A stretch of 64,000 bases of DNA from NCBI GenBank assembly GCA_029834535.1, contig JAQMWT010000387.1, positions 1 through 64,000 of the forward strand. Reading direction: 5' to 3'. Below the pieces are notes generated by a model. That model made no database searches and was not told the DNA's origin. It worked only from the letters and a program-made list of their open reading frames with translations. Shown piece after piece: positions 46,231-59,600 of this stretch. This stretch comes from Chrysophaeum taylorii. Taxonomy: Eukaryota > Sar > Pelagophyceae > Pelagomonadales > Pelagomonadaceae. The translations under genes and the position numbers were made by a program. Position 1 is the stretch's first letter; the number at the start of each line of letters is the position of its first letter.

Positions 46231-49200
46231 GTGTAGACAGTTTGCATCGGCTTGCGACGGCTTTTGCGAACGCCATCGATTCGGCGGCTACGAAAATCGT
46301 TGCATGTCTACTTCACTTTACTTTAGCTTCGATTCGGCCACCTAGTGGCCACTTGACTCATCTACCTTATTAAACGTTGACCCTTTTGCCACCTCGAGTT
46401 AAAGGTTTTTCGCTTTAGCCGAAATTAGAGTAAAAGTGCAACAACGCAGTAAAGGTGTAGACTGGATCTGGATTGACAAACTTATACTTGAAGACACCAA
46501 ACGATGTCAACAGCCGTGATCAAGCTTTCAGCGGTTCTGCTTGACGCGCCGTGTTTCCGGAGCGTCCTTCGACTTCGAAATGGACGACGAGGAGGACGAT
46601 ATCGATGCGGGCTTCGCTCAGGTCGAACGGGAGCGTGGTGGTAACACACTGACGTCGGTTGACCACAACGCCGAGAAAGAAAACATGAAGTCGCGTGCCC
46701 TGACGACGGTTTTCGACTATGAGCGTTCGCAACGTAAGCTGTCGCAGCTCAGAGCGTGCAAACACGAGGCTCCACTTTACTCAACCTATTGCACCGTGAG
46801 CGTGCCCGTCTCCTCCTCGCGGGTCTAACAGTATGTCGAGAGCGGTGCAGCTTCCGCCCACCTCCAACAACGGCATCACGCGCAGGCGCACTTCCGTGAT
46901 CGCCAGGACGCTTATAGAAACGCCAACGGCCCCTATGTCTCCCGGTCGCCGCGTCCCTGGCGGCGCCCGGACGTCCAGGCTCGCGCTCTGCCATCCTCTA
47001 CAATCGGCCTGCGCGTCCCTGTTGTATTCTCTTGACCTGACTCACTCCGCTCTCCTTAACGCTCGAAGCTCTGATCGACCGCTCTGAGCTGCCCCCCTTT
47101 CCACGCCCGCCCTGCCCTTAACCTTTGATTTAACTCCTTAACCCATCAATGCCACCAATTTCTGTTTGTGTGTTCGGGAGGCCGATTTGCAGAAAAAGTT
47201 GGTCGACATGGAAGCCTGGCAAGCACGGCGTGTACGACATGATAAACAGCGCGAGGGCGTTGACGTTCAAGTGCAATATGTAAGGCTGCAGCTTCCATGA
47301 GCGTGCTCCTCGTGATTGGCAAGTAGACTTTATCGTTGCGCGTGCTGAAGGCCACGCTCGCTCGGAACCTTCGTGCCGATGAAGACCCAGCCCAAATCCA
47401 ACTATCGCGCGGAGCACTTCCGCGAGGCCGTGACGGTCCTCATCCATACCTCCATGGAGGGCAAGTCGGGCAGCTCTTCTCGGCAAAAGCGTTTGATAGA
47501 CATCCACAACAGTTGCTACAGATATCATTATTATGGCCACCAGCTTCAAACGTCAAAGAGCCAGAATAATGGATAGCAAGAAACGCAGCAAGAGGCAGGG
47601 TATTCGCGGCGTCACCTTATCGCAGGTCAGGCAAAAAAAACTTGGGTAGGAGGAACCAAAGTAGGAACAGAAGATTGTGGTACTTGATTTGGAGGCAGTG
47701 CCGCCACGACCGCCGTCGCCGCCGCTCCCAGCCATCGAGTATGGGACAATCAAAGCCCGCCGCAGTGCTAAGGCAGTAGAGTGACGCCGCGAAACGCGTG
47801 TTGCCTAAATCAAGCCTAGAAATGAAAAGACAGATCAAGCGAAGCCCACTCCGCAAACTGCTGCATTTCAAGCAATGGCAGCGCCCCACGAAAGCAGGAG
47901 CTCCTAGCTGGTCATGCGCAGGCGCAGCGGACCCGCCCATGGCTGACAACAAGAATCAAGTCCAAAACCATCGCATGCACGATAGCTAGTAAAATTATTT
48001 TTTTTGCCGCAAGCAAGGGTTTTCTTAAAGTCGACTGCTTAGAGGGGCTTTGGGTTGTGTGGAGACTTTGGGCTGTGTGGTGACTTGAGGGATGCCTGGA
48101 AGGCGGAAGTAGGTATCCCGTTCAGGGGTTACAAGCAAGCAAGGGATTTTTTTTTTAAGTCGACTGCCAAAAAGGGGTGGCGGTGAGACAAGGGTTTTCA
48201 TGGGAGCCTCGTTGACCACTCGGCGATTGCGACGTCGTGCCGAGAATGGGGGCTCGTAGTTACCCTCGATGTCATGGCTGGCGGGGTCATCTCGATGACT
48301 CCCGCGCCACATAAATATTTTCCGGGGAGGACGGGTCTTCGCGCGTCCACGAGCGCTGTAGCTGTAAAGAGGGAGACGGCCTCTCCGGATCAGCCTGATG
48401 TCCCATGTTATTTCCGCTACTTAAGGGCTTACTGTCGGTTTACTGTCACAAGCGCCCCTACGCCCACCCCTCGAATCGGTCTCCTCTCAGCTTTACTGGC
48501 ACGAGGGCCGGCTTGCATCAAGGGGTGTTTGAGAGTCAGCTGTTTAAAGGGGGAGTGCTGTGGTGGGGGAGAGCACACAAGGCGTTCAGAGGTGGCTCGA
48601 GGGGAAGGGCTTACGAGCCATTACATTTTTTTTCTTCTTGCGCCCCATCATTTTCCACCCGCGATACAGTGATGCCGCGGACTTACAGCCTCTTGCTTCT
48701 CTTTTAGCCTGTTCGCGATCCCTCGATATGGTGGTACTCTGTGCACGGAGGGTGCTTGCCAATAATAAGAATACTCCATCCTGGCTTGTCTCTTCCTCTG
48801 CGCTTATTTTCTTGGTTTGCTTACTGAGTCCCTGCTCTTCTATCCTCATTGTCGCACCCTTTCATAGTCATCCTCCTGAGCTCCTGCACTTTCTCCGACC
48901 TTTGCGCTCTTATTGAGTCGCCCTTCTTTATCCTCTGGCTTGCATTCTTCTTCTCATAGGGCGGCTTGTTCTCTGTTCGTCGCCGGCCTCTCCGGCTTTC
49001 TTGTTGCTCCTCTCCTCGTACTTCTCTTTGTTTCGTCGTTTATGATCTTTAACTATTGCTGGCACGTTGAGCCTGCCATAACTTACTAACTTATTAATTG
49101 GCTCATCGAGCCTCGCGGATTTTCTTTTTTTCCTTCCGCTGCGATCCTTCATTCAGATTTTTAAAGGTCGACTGCTAATTAGAATGACCGCTTCATTTTT

Positions 49201-50695
49201 GTTCTTCGAGCCTGGGAGTTGCTTGCCATTAGCAAATCCACAAGTGGTTTTTTTACGTCCGACTACTAAGGACAAGCATGGTGTTCGGGGGCGCAAGCGC
49301 ACGCTGCAAGCCGCGAGCAGAATGGGACAACGGAGACGACGCCAGCGGGCGAGGGTTCACCACTCAAGCAGTGTTCGGCGCAAACTGTCCCTGGAATCTA
49401 CCAAGGCGCGTCACAGTCAGATCGTCGCGCTGTGCAGGATTCAAAGCGGTGCAGAGGCTTGACGCCTGAATACAGCGCTACGTTTCAGCAAGGAGCGCGC
49501 CGGCACGGCAATGGGCCAACCACAATAGGAGGCAACCCCGAGAAGAACTTGCGACGATAGTGGTATCAAAATGGAATCGAGGGAGACGGACAAGCTCAAA
49601 AAGATGCCGGAGCCAAGAAGCCGCGAGAACAGATCGAAAGAGACGCAGAAAGTGAGGAAGACCGAGAATGAGCAGCAAGTCCAATCGCGACAAGAACTCG
49701 GACGAGGGATGTGAAAGGCTGGTAGGATAAACAGTTAGAAACAACGGTTTTGGACCCTGGCCTAGAAACTCTACACAAACTCACGTGATAAAATTGGATA
49801 GGAGGCAGCTCGTGTGAAGATAAGATCAGGGTGGTGTGACGTGGTCCGACACCGTGAAAGGCGAAGCTCCTATGGTAATAGTGCAGGCGGGCGATGAGCA
49901 AGGTACCACAAACAGAACAACGGTGACCGCAGGCGAGAACGATGTGGCAGCGGCAAAGAGCATCATCGACAGTGGGGCTGGCTACAACGACTGCGACGAC
50001 GACGGCCCTGAGGTTAAGAAGGAGCATGGGGAGCGGGCGCAACAGCTTTGCCATCGGGGGGTAAGAGACTCGTAGGTAGAATCTTTAAGGTCACAACGGC
50101 AGGATAGGAAGACCAGGCCGAGTCGCCCAGTTCGGAAGGTTCGGTCGAGGACGGCCTCGGCGCACAAGCGCGATACGGAAGTAACGGGTTGATGATGAGC
50201 ACACGCGTGATCGGAATAATGCAGTGCGCCATCATGGTCACTGCACTTCGGGGCCTCTTGCGGCTATTCTCGCCCAAGAGTTACACTCCGGAGGGCTCGC
50301 GAGCGGATATCTTCTGATAAAAAGTGCGGCCCCCTGGAGATGAACGACCCTGAGTGGACTCCTCCGCCAGCAGCACCTAGAGTTACCACGGGGTTCGCCT
50401 CGAAAGGGCGCCTTATTGAAACGGCGGGCAGCACTACTTTGGTATTAAACACATAGCCCCCTACTGTACTTCTTATTTTGTAATTCTAGTTCAATGTCGC
50501 CATGGAGTCGTGTCGACGGCGGCTCCAATCTTTTTTTTTTTTTCTAACAGGCACAATACAGAGCGAGATGTAAGAAGACTCGAGCGTCACCGGTCGCCAC
50601 GTAGGAACCTAATTGTCGGTGGGTGGCTGTGACCGACTTAGCCCGTCTTGGGGTGAGTGGTGCAATACAGTATGGGGCAAGTGCCCAGACGCGAG
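46231..50695. other. Long gene-poor region with scattered repeat copies
   Basis: No convincing gene in about 4.4 kb. Short frames lack recognisable domains. Copies of the dispersed motif are at about 48029 (GTCGACTGCTTAGAGGGG), 48157 (GTCGACTGCCAAAAAGGGG) and 49165 (GTCGACTGCTAATTAG), usually preceded by a T-run and 'TTAAAG'. 48420-49140 is pyrimidine-rich. A stretch at 46541-46828 has an acidic frame (FEMDDEEDDIDAGFAQVE), but it starts at a TTG and is not called. Confidence 0.55.
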
Positions 50696-53600
50696 TTATG
50701 CAACGTCAATTCTCGGCTCTCGCATCTCGCCACGCAAGACCAGACGCTCGAAGCAGTTGCAGAGGGTGTACATCAAAGTCATGACAACGACAATCGCGAA
50801 GAATACGAGAATCACGACCGCCATGGCGAGCACCTCCCCGTTATCACCCTCGGAGTTACCGACCCAGCTTGGTAAATTGCCCAAGACCTTGCTAAAGATA
50901 ACGGCCGTGATGAGAAGTTCTTCAAAGAACAATTCGTGAAATGCGTCAGGCACCCGTACCAGCCACGCCTGAGGACAAGGTGGTCGCGCGAAAGTGCGAA
51001 ATTCACAGCTGCCACATACTAAAAGCAAACATGTTCAAAGACACACGATAAAAAAGGAACTCGGACTCTGAGCCACGCCGAGATAAAGAGCCCGAGCTGG
51101 GTTCCAAGTCGCGCGCGCCACGTCGAATCTCGGTGTATCACTTCCAACTCGTTCTCGTAAAACTCCGTGGTGGTCGTGTCGGTCGTGGCGCCGACAGAGC
51201 CCTCGATCACGTACTTTCCGATTTCTGTGTCGCTGTATAAGTGGGGTGCCATGATTACCAGGTAGAATGTGGGCGAGTCAGGGAGCTTAGTCTTGAACGG
51301 AAAACGGCGGAGCTTGGTTGGATCCGCGAGTTGCCTTATCTTTTCCGAGAGCAGACTCGGAAGGACGTAATCGAACCACAGAATCTCCGAAGGTAAGATG
51401 ACGCAGTAAAACAGGAAGATTGCAGTCGTGAGGCCGATCAGCCAGAGCTTGGACTGGCCCTTGCCGATGTTGGTTGCGACCTGCATCGAGAGCACAACGA
51501 TGCCGGCCACAAGGAGAGCGATGACAAACCAAGCGAGCAGGTAGCACGCAAGCCGCGGCGGCTCCGTCGGCGGCGACTTTTGCCAAAGCGCGCGAGTCAT
51601 TGTTCTCTCGTATATTTTCTTTTCTGTAAGACTCAGCTTGCTGTTCTTCTCGGCCTCGAGCAGCTTTTCTTCTCGAAGATCGCGCGTCGTCTCGTGATCG
51701 AAGCCGCGGATCTCTTCGAGCTCGTCCTTCAGACGGAATGCCTCATCAATGTGACGCTCGATCCGTACGTGGATGTTGGCTAGCCATAGGTTCTTAGAGG
51801 GCACCCAACGCCACCGGCGCAACATGCCTACTTCGAGTCGTCTGAGGATTAGAATGGCGCGCGCTGAGATTCGCGCATCTGGAAGTCGCCGCGCCTCGGC
51901 CATGCAGGTGCGGAGTTCAGTTTGCCGCCTCAATATCGCCTGTTGAACGTGCATTGCCAGCGTCTGAATTTGAATTCGGCGATTTTTTCGGAGACCTCGC
52001 GACCTCTTGGCGGAAGCAAACAGGAAGAACCCTCGCGCTTGTTGTTCCCCTTGTCGTTGTTGTGATTCCTGTTGGACCTGTTGTTGTCCTCGGGAGGCCG
52101 AGCGTCGCGACGAGCCCAAGGATCGAACTCCGGCAGATATCGCGTCTTGAACACCCGACACCGACAGCAGCCACCACGAGCCGATCTCCCTCGACGATGG
52201 CTCGGGTACGTCCTCGTCGTCGTCGACGACTCTCAGCCTGCTCACTATTTCTGTCACAAGCGTTGGCAGGTCAGACACCCATAGCGCGCTTCTGTTGGAA
52301 GGAAGTCGTCGGGTAATTTGGCGGGTCATTCGAGCGTACGGCGTGACGCCATCCATCATTTGGGCCTGTCTTAAAGCGACGGGGTCGGCACCGCGAGCCT
52401 TTCTCGCGTCACGTTTCCTTGGCATGTAGTTCACCTCGACGTCTACTTCTTCGGAGTCACCCCGTGGTCGTGTTTGTATTTGATTGGCCTCGTCGTCGGC
52501 GGCGGCGGCTGCGGCATCGACGATGACATCGCGCGAATCCTTATCCTCCTGAACGCCGTCGCTGACCTCCCTCGCAATCCTCGGTGAAGCCTTGTCCTCG
52601 TCTTCCGGCTCACCAGGATAGACAAGCACCGTATTCTCGTCTAAGATCGACGACGTGGCGCTGTGTTGAACGGCGACCGCGTCCACCGGATCATCGTCTC
52701 GCTTGCTGTCATCCCGATATCTCTCGTCGCCGTCGAGCGCGCCCGCGTAGTAGATTTCGTCTCCGTCGCGCTCCGCTTGTCGCCGGCGCTCCTCTCGCCG
52801 GCGCTCGTCCTCGGCGGCCTGCTGAAAGTCAGTCGTTGCGCCCGCGTCGCCGTTTGACCCTTCGACGGGAAAGAAGAAGTTGCACCAATACCGCAGCCGC
52901 GGGGGACACGGCGCCAACAAGTAGTGTTCGAAGAGGAAGTCGAGGAGCGCAAGGAAAGGAAGGAGTACTACCATCACGATCATCAAGACGATGAAGTGTT
53001 CCGTCGAGTTCGCGGCTTGGTTCCCAGCTTCATCCTCATAGCACGCGGGAAGGCTGCACTCGTTCCACGAGCATAGCCTTCGACGCGTCCCGAGGCTCTT
53101 CGGTTGCCGACATTCGCGGTGGGTCTTCCGACTTTCGCAGTTTACGTTCGGATTCTCGAGAATGTTCTCGAGGCCCATCGCCACGAAGAATATCCCGATC
53201 TCGAGTCCGAACTTCCAAGCGCGCACGCTCCTCGGTATCTCGGGATTGTATTCAAACAAGAAATTGATAATTGGATGGCGCCGCGTCATGATCCGCTTGA
53301 TGCGAACCATCGCGGTAGTTTGCGGGCTCGAGACACTACGGGGGTGCCTCGTCGGAAGAAACGGCGGGGATTGCATGCGCCTTGGAAAACTCCGTATCCG
53401 GTGCCACGGATTCGACTGCATCATAGGGAGAGAACCCCCTCGTGCGCGTCTATCGAGGTATTGGCCGAAGAAATGCGCAAAAATCACGACGCCGATAAGA
53501 ACTCCAAGTGCTATCAGCACCAACGCCGACTCGTCGATCTTCGGGGATGTCAGAAACGCTGGGGTATATCTTTCAGATATATCCTTGATCTCGGCGAGCG

Positions 53601-56600
53601 TCGAGTATTCGGCGCCGCGAGATTTTCCGGAATTTTCGATGCTGCACCTGCAAATTGTAGAGCCGTCTCTCTGCGCGTGGGGTGTGCAGTAGCTTGGCAC
53701 ATACCATCTGCTCTGTATGGTATCCCAGGTCGCGCACAAGTGTCGCGAAGAGTTGCACGTAAAAAGGTGAGTGCCTGGCGTTCCATCGCACACGAGAGCG
53801 TGTGATAATCCATCAGGACACGTTACGTTTTTTACGCCAACAAATCCACACTCGCACTCTGCGCTTACGTTCAAACTGCGGCTCTCGTTTGTTTCGCGGC
53901 CGAGCCACTCGCTGCCAGGAATAGTCAAATCGACCACGGTCTCCTCGCCGCCGCCGCTGGCGTTATTACTATTCGAGGATGTCGACGACGTGTTGAAGTT
54001 GAATCGCACAACTTGCGACCGTGCTACCTCGCCGGTTCCGTCGCCGCGTGGATTGACCTCGAACTCGGCGACAAAGGCCTCGTACACGACACCATCGACG
54101 GTTGTGACATTCGCCGACGCGTTCATGGTTGCGCTTTCGACGGTCTGCATCGTATCGCCTAGTGCCGATGAAAACAGACGACTAGCACCGCGCACGTTCT
54201 TCGAGTTGAAACTCTCGCCGTCCTCGTTTTCGACAAGGGTGTTGCGCTGCGCGAGCGCAATGGCATCGATGGTTTCGAGGAGGGTATTAGTCGCGTCGAG
54301 CGACGAGCGACCCGTCGCGTTGGTCGTGGTGTTGGCAGTGGCGTTTTCAAACAGCGAGCTCTCCAGTAAGTTCGAGAGCACCGTCGCCACGACGTCTGGC
54401 GCCGTCGATTCTGTGACACCCAAACCGACTTGAACCAAAATGCTCGTCACAGTCTTCGCAACTTCGAGGGCATCAAATGCTGTGTCAAAAAACAAGAGCG
54501 GCGGATCTGCAGTCGGTGCCAGAAGAGCTGCGATAATTTGTTCGGAGATCTCTCGGTCGTCGTCTCCAAAGAGCTCAAACGATTGATTCAGCGCCACCAC
54601 GAGCGTATCCAGAAGTTCTGCGTTGTCTTCCGCGGTACTTGCCGATGCAGATACGACCTGGCACACAGAATCGAGCGAATAGTTCGCGAACGCAACCTCG
54701 AGAGCGTCCAACGTCGCTATGACCAGGCCTTCGGTTGAATTCGCGTAAACCAAAACTTCGACAAAGGTGCTGGCTGAAGCTTCAACGGCGTCCGTGACGA
54801 AGACGGTAACCTCCATGTTAGGTGGGTCGTTCGGAACTGGGAGCCGCGCGTCCGTAAGGGCATTATCGAGCGACGACTTTCGGAGGATAACGTCATTTTC
54901 GGTCTCAAACCGATACTTGAGGGGAAGCTCGTCGCCGACCCATCGCAACGCATGAAACTCGAACACATCGAAGAATGCGATTCCGGACTGCGGGGAGACT
55001 TGGAGCACCCCCGAGCTCGGGGGGGATACAACGTTCACTTCGATTGTAGCAGATCCCGCCGACTCAAACCCCGCAGAAGACGCGTCGAGCTGAAACACGT
55101 AGCGTCCGCCCGCAACGAGAGAGGATTCACCGAGCACGATGTCGTGCGTGTAGACGCCAGACAGAGAAAGCACGCGCGTGATCGAAAGCGATGTTCGCAC
55201 CACGTCTTCGAGCGATCGACCCTGTGCCAGGTCGCCCTCGACGAGATCCCAAGAGGAGGTGACCGTCGTGGCCTCGGTTGCAGTAGAGGCCGACGCGATC
55301 TCAGCTTCTATTGTTAGCTTTGATGCTGCTCGCACGGAGGTGACAAACGACGTTATCTCGACGACTGGTGTAGCCGCGGCTGAGAGTTCCAGAACCTGCG
55401 AGGCCGTGGCATTTCGACGACCATCGTTTGCCGTAACTTCAACCCAGAATGTGTACGTGCCCGCAGCCAACGTCGCTGGTTCGATCTCGAGTATTGCTTC
55501 CGTAAATCCGTTGTAAATGATTCCGCAGTCTGATCCCCCATCTCCAAGGTTCGAGCAGTTCCACTCGTAAGCGAGCCCAGCATCTTCTCCAGCCGCAACA
55601 TCAACGTCGTCGTCGTAAGACTCAGCCGCCGAGAGAATTATCACGTCCTCAACCGAGGCTCGGCGAGTGCTTCCGCCAGTTATTTGCGCGATCACGTCTC
55701 CTTCTACCACGTTCAAAAGTGCGAGCGCGCTGTTGTTGAGCTGCTGATCACCAATCGTGTCAATCGCGACGGCCTGCAAGACGTATGCTGTGTCGGACTC
55801 GAGCGCGTACGAGTTGAGGCGATAGCGCAGAGCGTTCTTCGAAACAGAGCGAAGCGGCGTCTCGATGAACGTGATCCCAGACAACCGGAACAAAGTCCAT
55901 TCCATCTCTATTTGACGGTCAGCAGCAGGACGGGACTCGCAATCGGTTCCGTATGCCTCGACAACCACCTCGAGTTCTTCGGATCGCGTGAGCGTGAACT
56001 GTGTTCCGCCCACAATCTCGATAAACGGTATTGTTTTAACAACAAGAGATACCTCGAATGCGGAGCTTGAAGTCACGCCGAAAAAATTAGTCGCGTTGAG
56101 GACCAGCTCGAGCTTCGATCCGCTTTCAACGAGCTCACTCAACTGGTCAGAAGAGGCACTGAACACTGCGTTGTCTTCAGCGGACTCGACGAGAGATAAG
56201 AGCATTTGAGCGGTATCCGCAATGCTCGCGTTGATCGCCGTTATATCCAGGAGAACCTCCCAGATAAACGTCATCTCTCGACCACCACTACCGGTGGTCT
56301 GTTCGGCAGACACCGTGAGGTCTTCACAGACCGAGATTGAAGTTGGACCCTGGAAGACCACCACTGGGACAACGGTGGTTGAAGCCACCGCATTCACAGT
56401 CGACCTGTTCGCGAACTCATAGCACTCGCACCGATAACCGTCCTGACAGAACGCTTTAGTCGTGTTTGCCACGAGCGAGATCTCGGATCCCGGATAGAAA
56501 TCGACGGCCTCGCTAACAACAGCGTCGACTTGCGTGGCGTTTACCCAGAAGCAAGAAGCATCATCAGCGCCATCGAAAGTCAGCAGCTCGTCGCAATCAA

Positions 56601-59600
56601 AAATATCGTTCGCATCCCTGCCTGCCTTATCTGTCATGCGATTGAAATCAACCAGCAATCGTGCACCAGTACTCGTGAAAGTTGCCTCCGATAGTAGTGG
56701 CGGTAGGGGGAGCCCCACGATCTTGTCGCAAGGTGTCAACGTAGGGACGGGCGTTGGCAAACTCGACGGTACATGCGTGGGCGAGTTGGATGGGCTTGGC
56801 GTTGGCGCGTGCGATGGGCGCGGCGTCGACGGATGACTAGTAGATGGTGTCATCGTCGGGGCAAGCGACACAATCAAAAACGGGTCGGTCATCACTATTG
56901 TGGTTACATTAGTGAAGTCGGTTGACGAGCCAACAGCTATTGCAGCCTCCTCCAGGGCGCTATCGAACAACGCTGGCGTCATGTTTGTCAACGCTGCCAG
57001 CACTTCATCAGTCCTGGTAGCGAGCGTAACGACGATGTAATCGATGACCACCGTGTTTATGTCCTCGAGGCGACGTCGGCGCGAGCTATTCGTCGAGACC
57101 GCAATAGAGATAGCAGATGCGTTTACATCTGCCGTCGATGCGATCGCAGTCGCGACCACATTCTCGTTGTTCTCGACCTCTGTTTCGTTGATACCACTGA
57201 GTATGATTCCTCCACCGATCAATTCCATCACGGGATTTGAAGGTGCTTGACTCGTCGTCGGCCTGGCGCTGGAAGCTGGCAGAGGCTTAGTGCTTGGAAC
57301 CGCCGCAGAAATTGCAGGCACTGGTGGCCGCGTGGCAGCTGGAGAAATCGAAACAGAGGGTGCAGCTGAAGGAGCGTCGTGTGGAGTTGGCGCTGGGGTA
57401 GGTATCAGGCCCTTTGGCTGAAGGGTCGAAGGGCGGCTTGTTGGTGCGAGCGAGTTCGAAGGCGGCGGAGTTTCGGTTGTCGGAACGAGCGACACGGTTG
57501 GGGATGCAGTACGCACACTCTGCAGGATCATCGACGGACCAGTCGGCTGCGACGTTGACGTCGGACACGTAAGAGGCACCGTACTGGGCTGAGTTGTTGG
57601 AGACACAGCCGGAACGCCACTTGGTTGCGGCGTCAAAGTGGGGATCGGTTCCTCAGTCGGTAGTGAGGTTGGATCGGCGAAAGGCTTAGTGCTCGGTTCC
57701 ACACTCGGCAGCGAGGTTGGACAGATGGCCGGAACCTCACTCGGCTGTGGCGTCAGAGTGGGGATAGGCTCCGTTGTCGGAAGTGAGGTTGGATCGGCGA
57801 TAGGTCCAGTGCTCGGTTCCACACTTGGCTGCGAGGTTGGACAGATGGCAGGAACCTCACTCGGCTGCGGAGACAAAGTAGGGATAGGCTCCACCGTAGG
57901 TAGCTCGCTCGGCAGTGAAGTTGGACCGGAGATTGGTTGAACGCTCGGCAGCGAGGTTGGACAGATGGCAGGAACCTCACTCGGCAGCGGAGACAAAGTA
58001 GGGATAGGCTCCGCCGTAGGTAGCTCGCTCGGCAGTGAAGTTGGACCGGAGATTGGTTGAACGCTCGGCAGCGAAGTCGGACAGACAGCAGGAACCTCAC
58101 TCGGCTGCGGGGACAAAGTAGGGATAGGCTCCGCCGTAGGTAGCTCGCTCGGCAATGAAGTTGGACCGGAGATTGGTTGAACGCTCGGCAGCGAAGTCGG
58201 ACAGACAGCAGGAACCTCACTCGGCTGCGGAGACAAAGTAGGGATAGGCTCCGCCGTAGGTAGCTCGCTCGGCAATGAAGTTGGACCGGAGATTGGTTGA
58301 ACGCTCGGCAGAGAAGTGGGGACAGTAAAGGGCACTATACTAGGAAGTGGTGTCAAAGTTGGGATCGTTTCCGCAGATGGTAGCGAGCTTGGCAGCGAAG
58401 TGGGACCTGAGATTGGTTCAGTGCTCGGCGACGAAGTGGGGCCTGAGATAGGTATCGCACTAGGGCATGTCGTGGGACCGGAGATAGGTATAGCGCTCGG
58501 CAACAAAGTGGGACCAAATATCGGAACCGCGCTCGGGAACGACGTGGGACCGGAGATGGGCAAGGTGGTCGGTAGCACCGTCGGACCAGAGACTGGGAGT
58601 GCGCTTGGCAGAGAAGTGGGCCCGGATTCAGGTATGCTGCTCGGTACCACTGTAGGACCAGAGACAGGTACGGATGTCGGCAGCGCTGAGGGACCAGCCG
58701 CTGGTACAGTGCTCGGCAGCGCGCTGGGACCAGAGACTGGTACAATGCTCGGCAGCGTCGTAGGATTGGCGATCGGCACGGTGGTTGGTAGTGCAGTGGG
58801 ATCATTGATTGGTATCACGCTCGGCAGCGCAGTAGGATCGGTAATAGGCTCCATGCTTGGCAGGACTGTGGGCTCGGTGACCGGCACGCTGCTCGGGACC
58901 GAAGTAGGATCAATGATAGGTATAATGCTCGGCAGAGCAGTTGGTTCGGTGATCGGCAGTGTGCTTGGCAGCACAGTAGGATCGGTTACCGGTATGATGC
59001 TTGGGAGCGCAGTAGGATCAGTGATCGGCACAGTGCTCGGCAGCGAAGTAGGATCGGTGATCGGTTTCACCGTTGGCACCGAAGTGGGAACGCCGATCGG
59101 AAATGTGCTCGGCACCAAAGTCGGCTCAGCGATTGGCTTAACTGTTGGAACCGAAGTCGGCTCGGCAACCGGCTTGACAGTAGGCACCGACGTCGGCTCG
59201 GCGAGTGGCTTGAGGGTTGGCACCGAAGTCGGCTCGGCGAGTGGCTTGAGGGTTGGCACCGACGTCGGCTCGGCGAGTGGCTTGAGGGTTGGCACCGAAG
59301 TCGGCTCGGCGAGTGGCTTGAGGGTTGGCACCGACGTCGGCTCGGCGAGTGGCTTGAGGGTTGGCACCGAAGTCGGCTCGGCGAGTGGCTTGAGGGTTGG
59401 CACCGACGTCGGCTCGGCGAGTGGCTTGAGGGTTGGCACCGAAGTCGGCTCGGCGAGTGGCTTGAGGGTTGGCACCGCCGTCGGCTCGGCGAGTGGCTTG
59501 AGGGTTGGCACCGAAGTCGGCTCGGCGAGTGGCTTGAGGGTTGGCACCGAAGTCGGCTCGGCAATCGGCTTGACAGTAGGCACCGAAGTCGGCTCGGCGA

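Noticed and set aside
47146-47576. Possible transposase fragment (KPGKHGVYDM words on the plus strand)
   Set aside because: A single weak resemblance to a piggyBac-type block, without the catalytic acids or neighbouring motifs.
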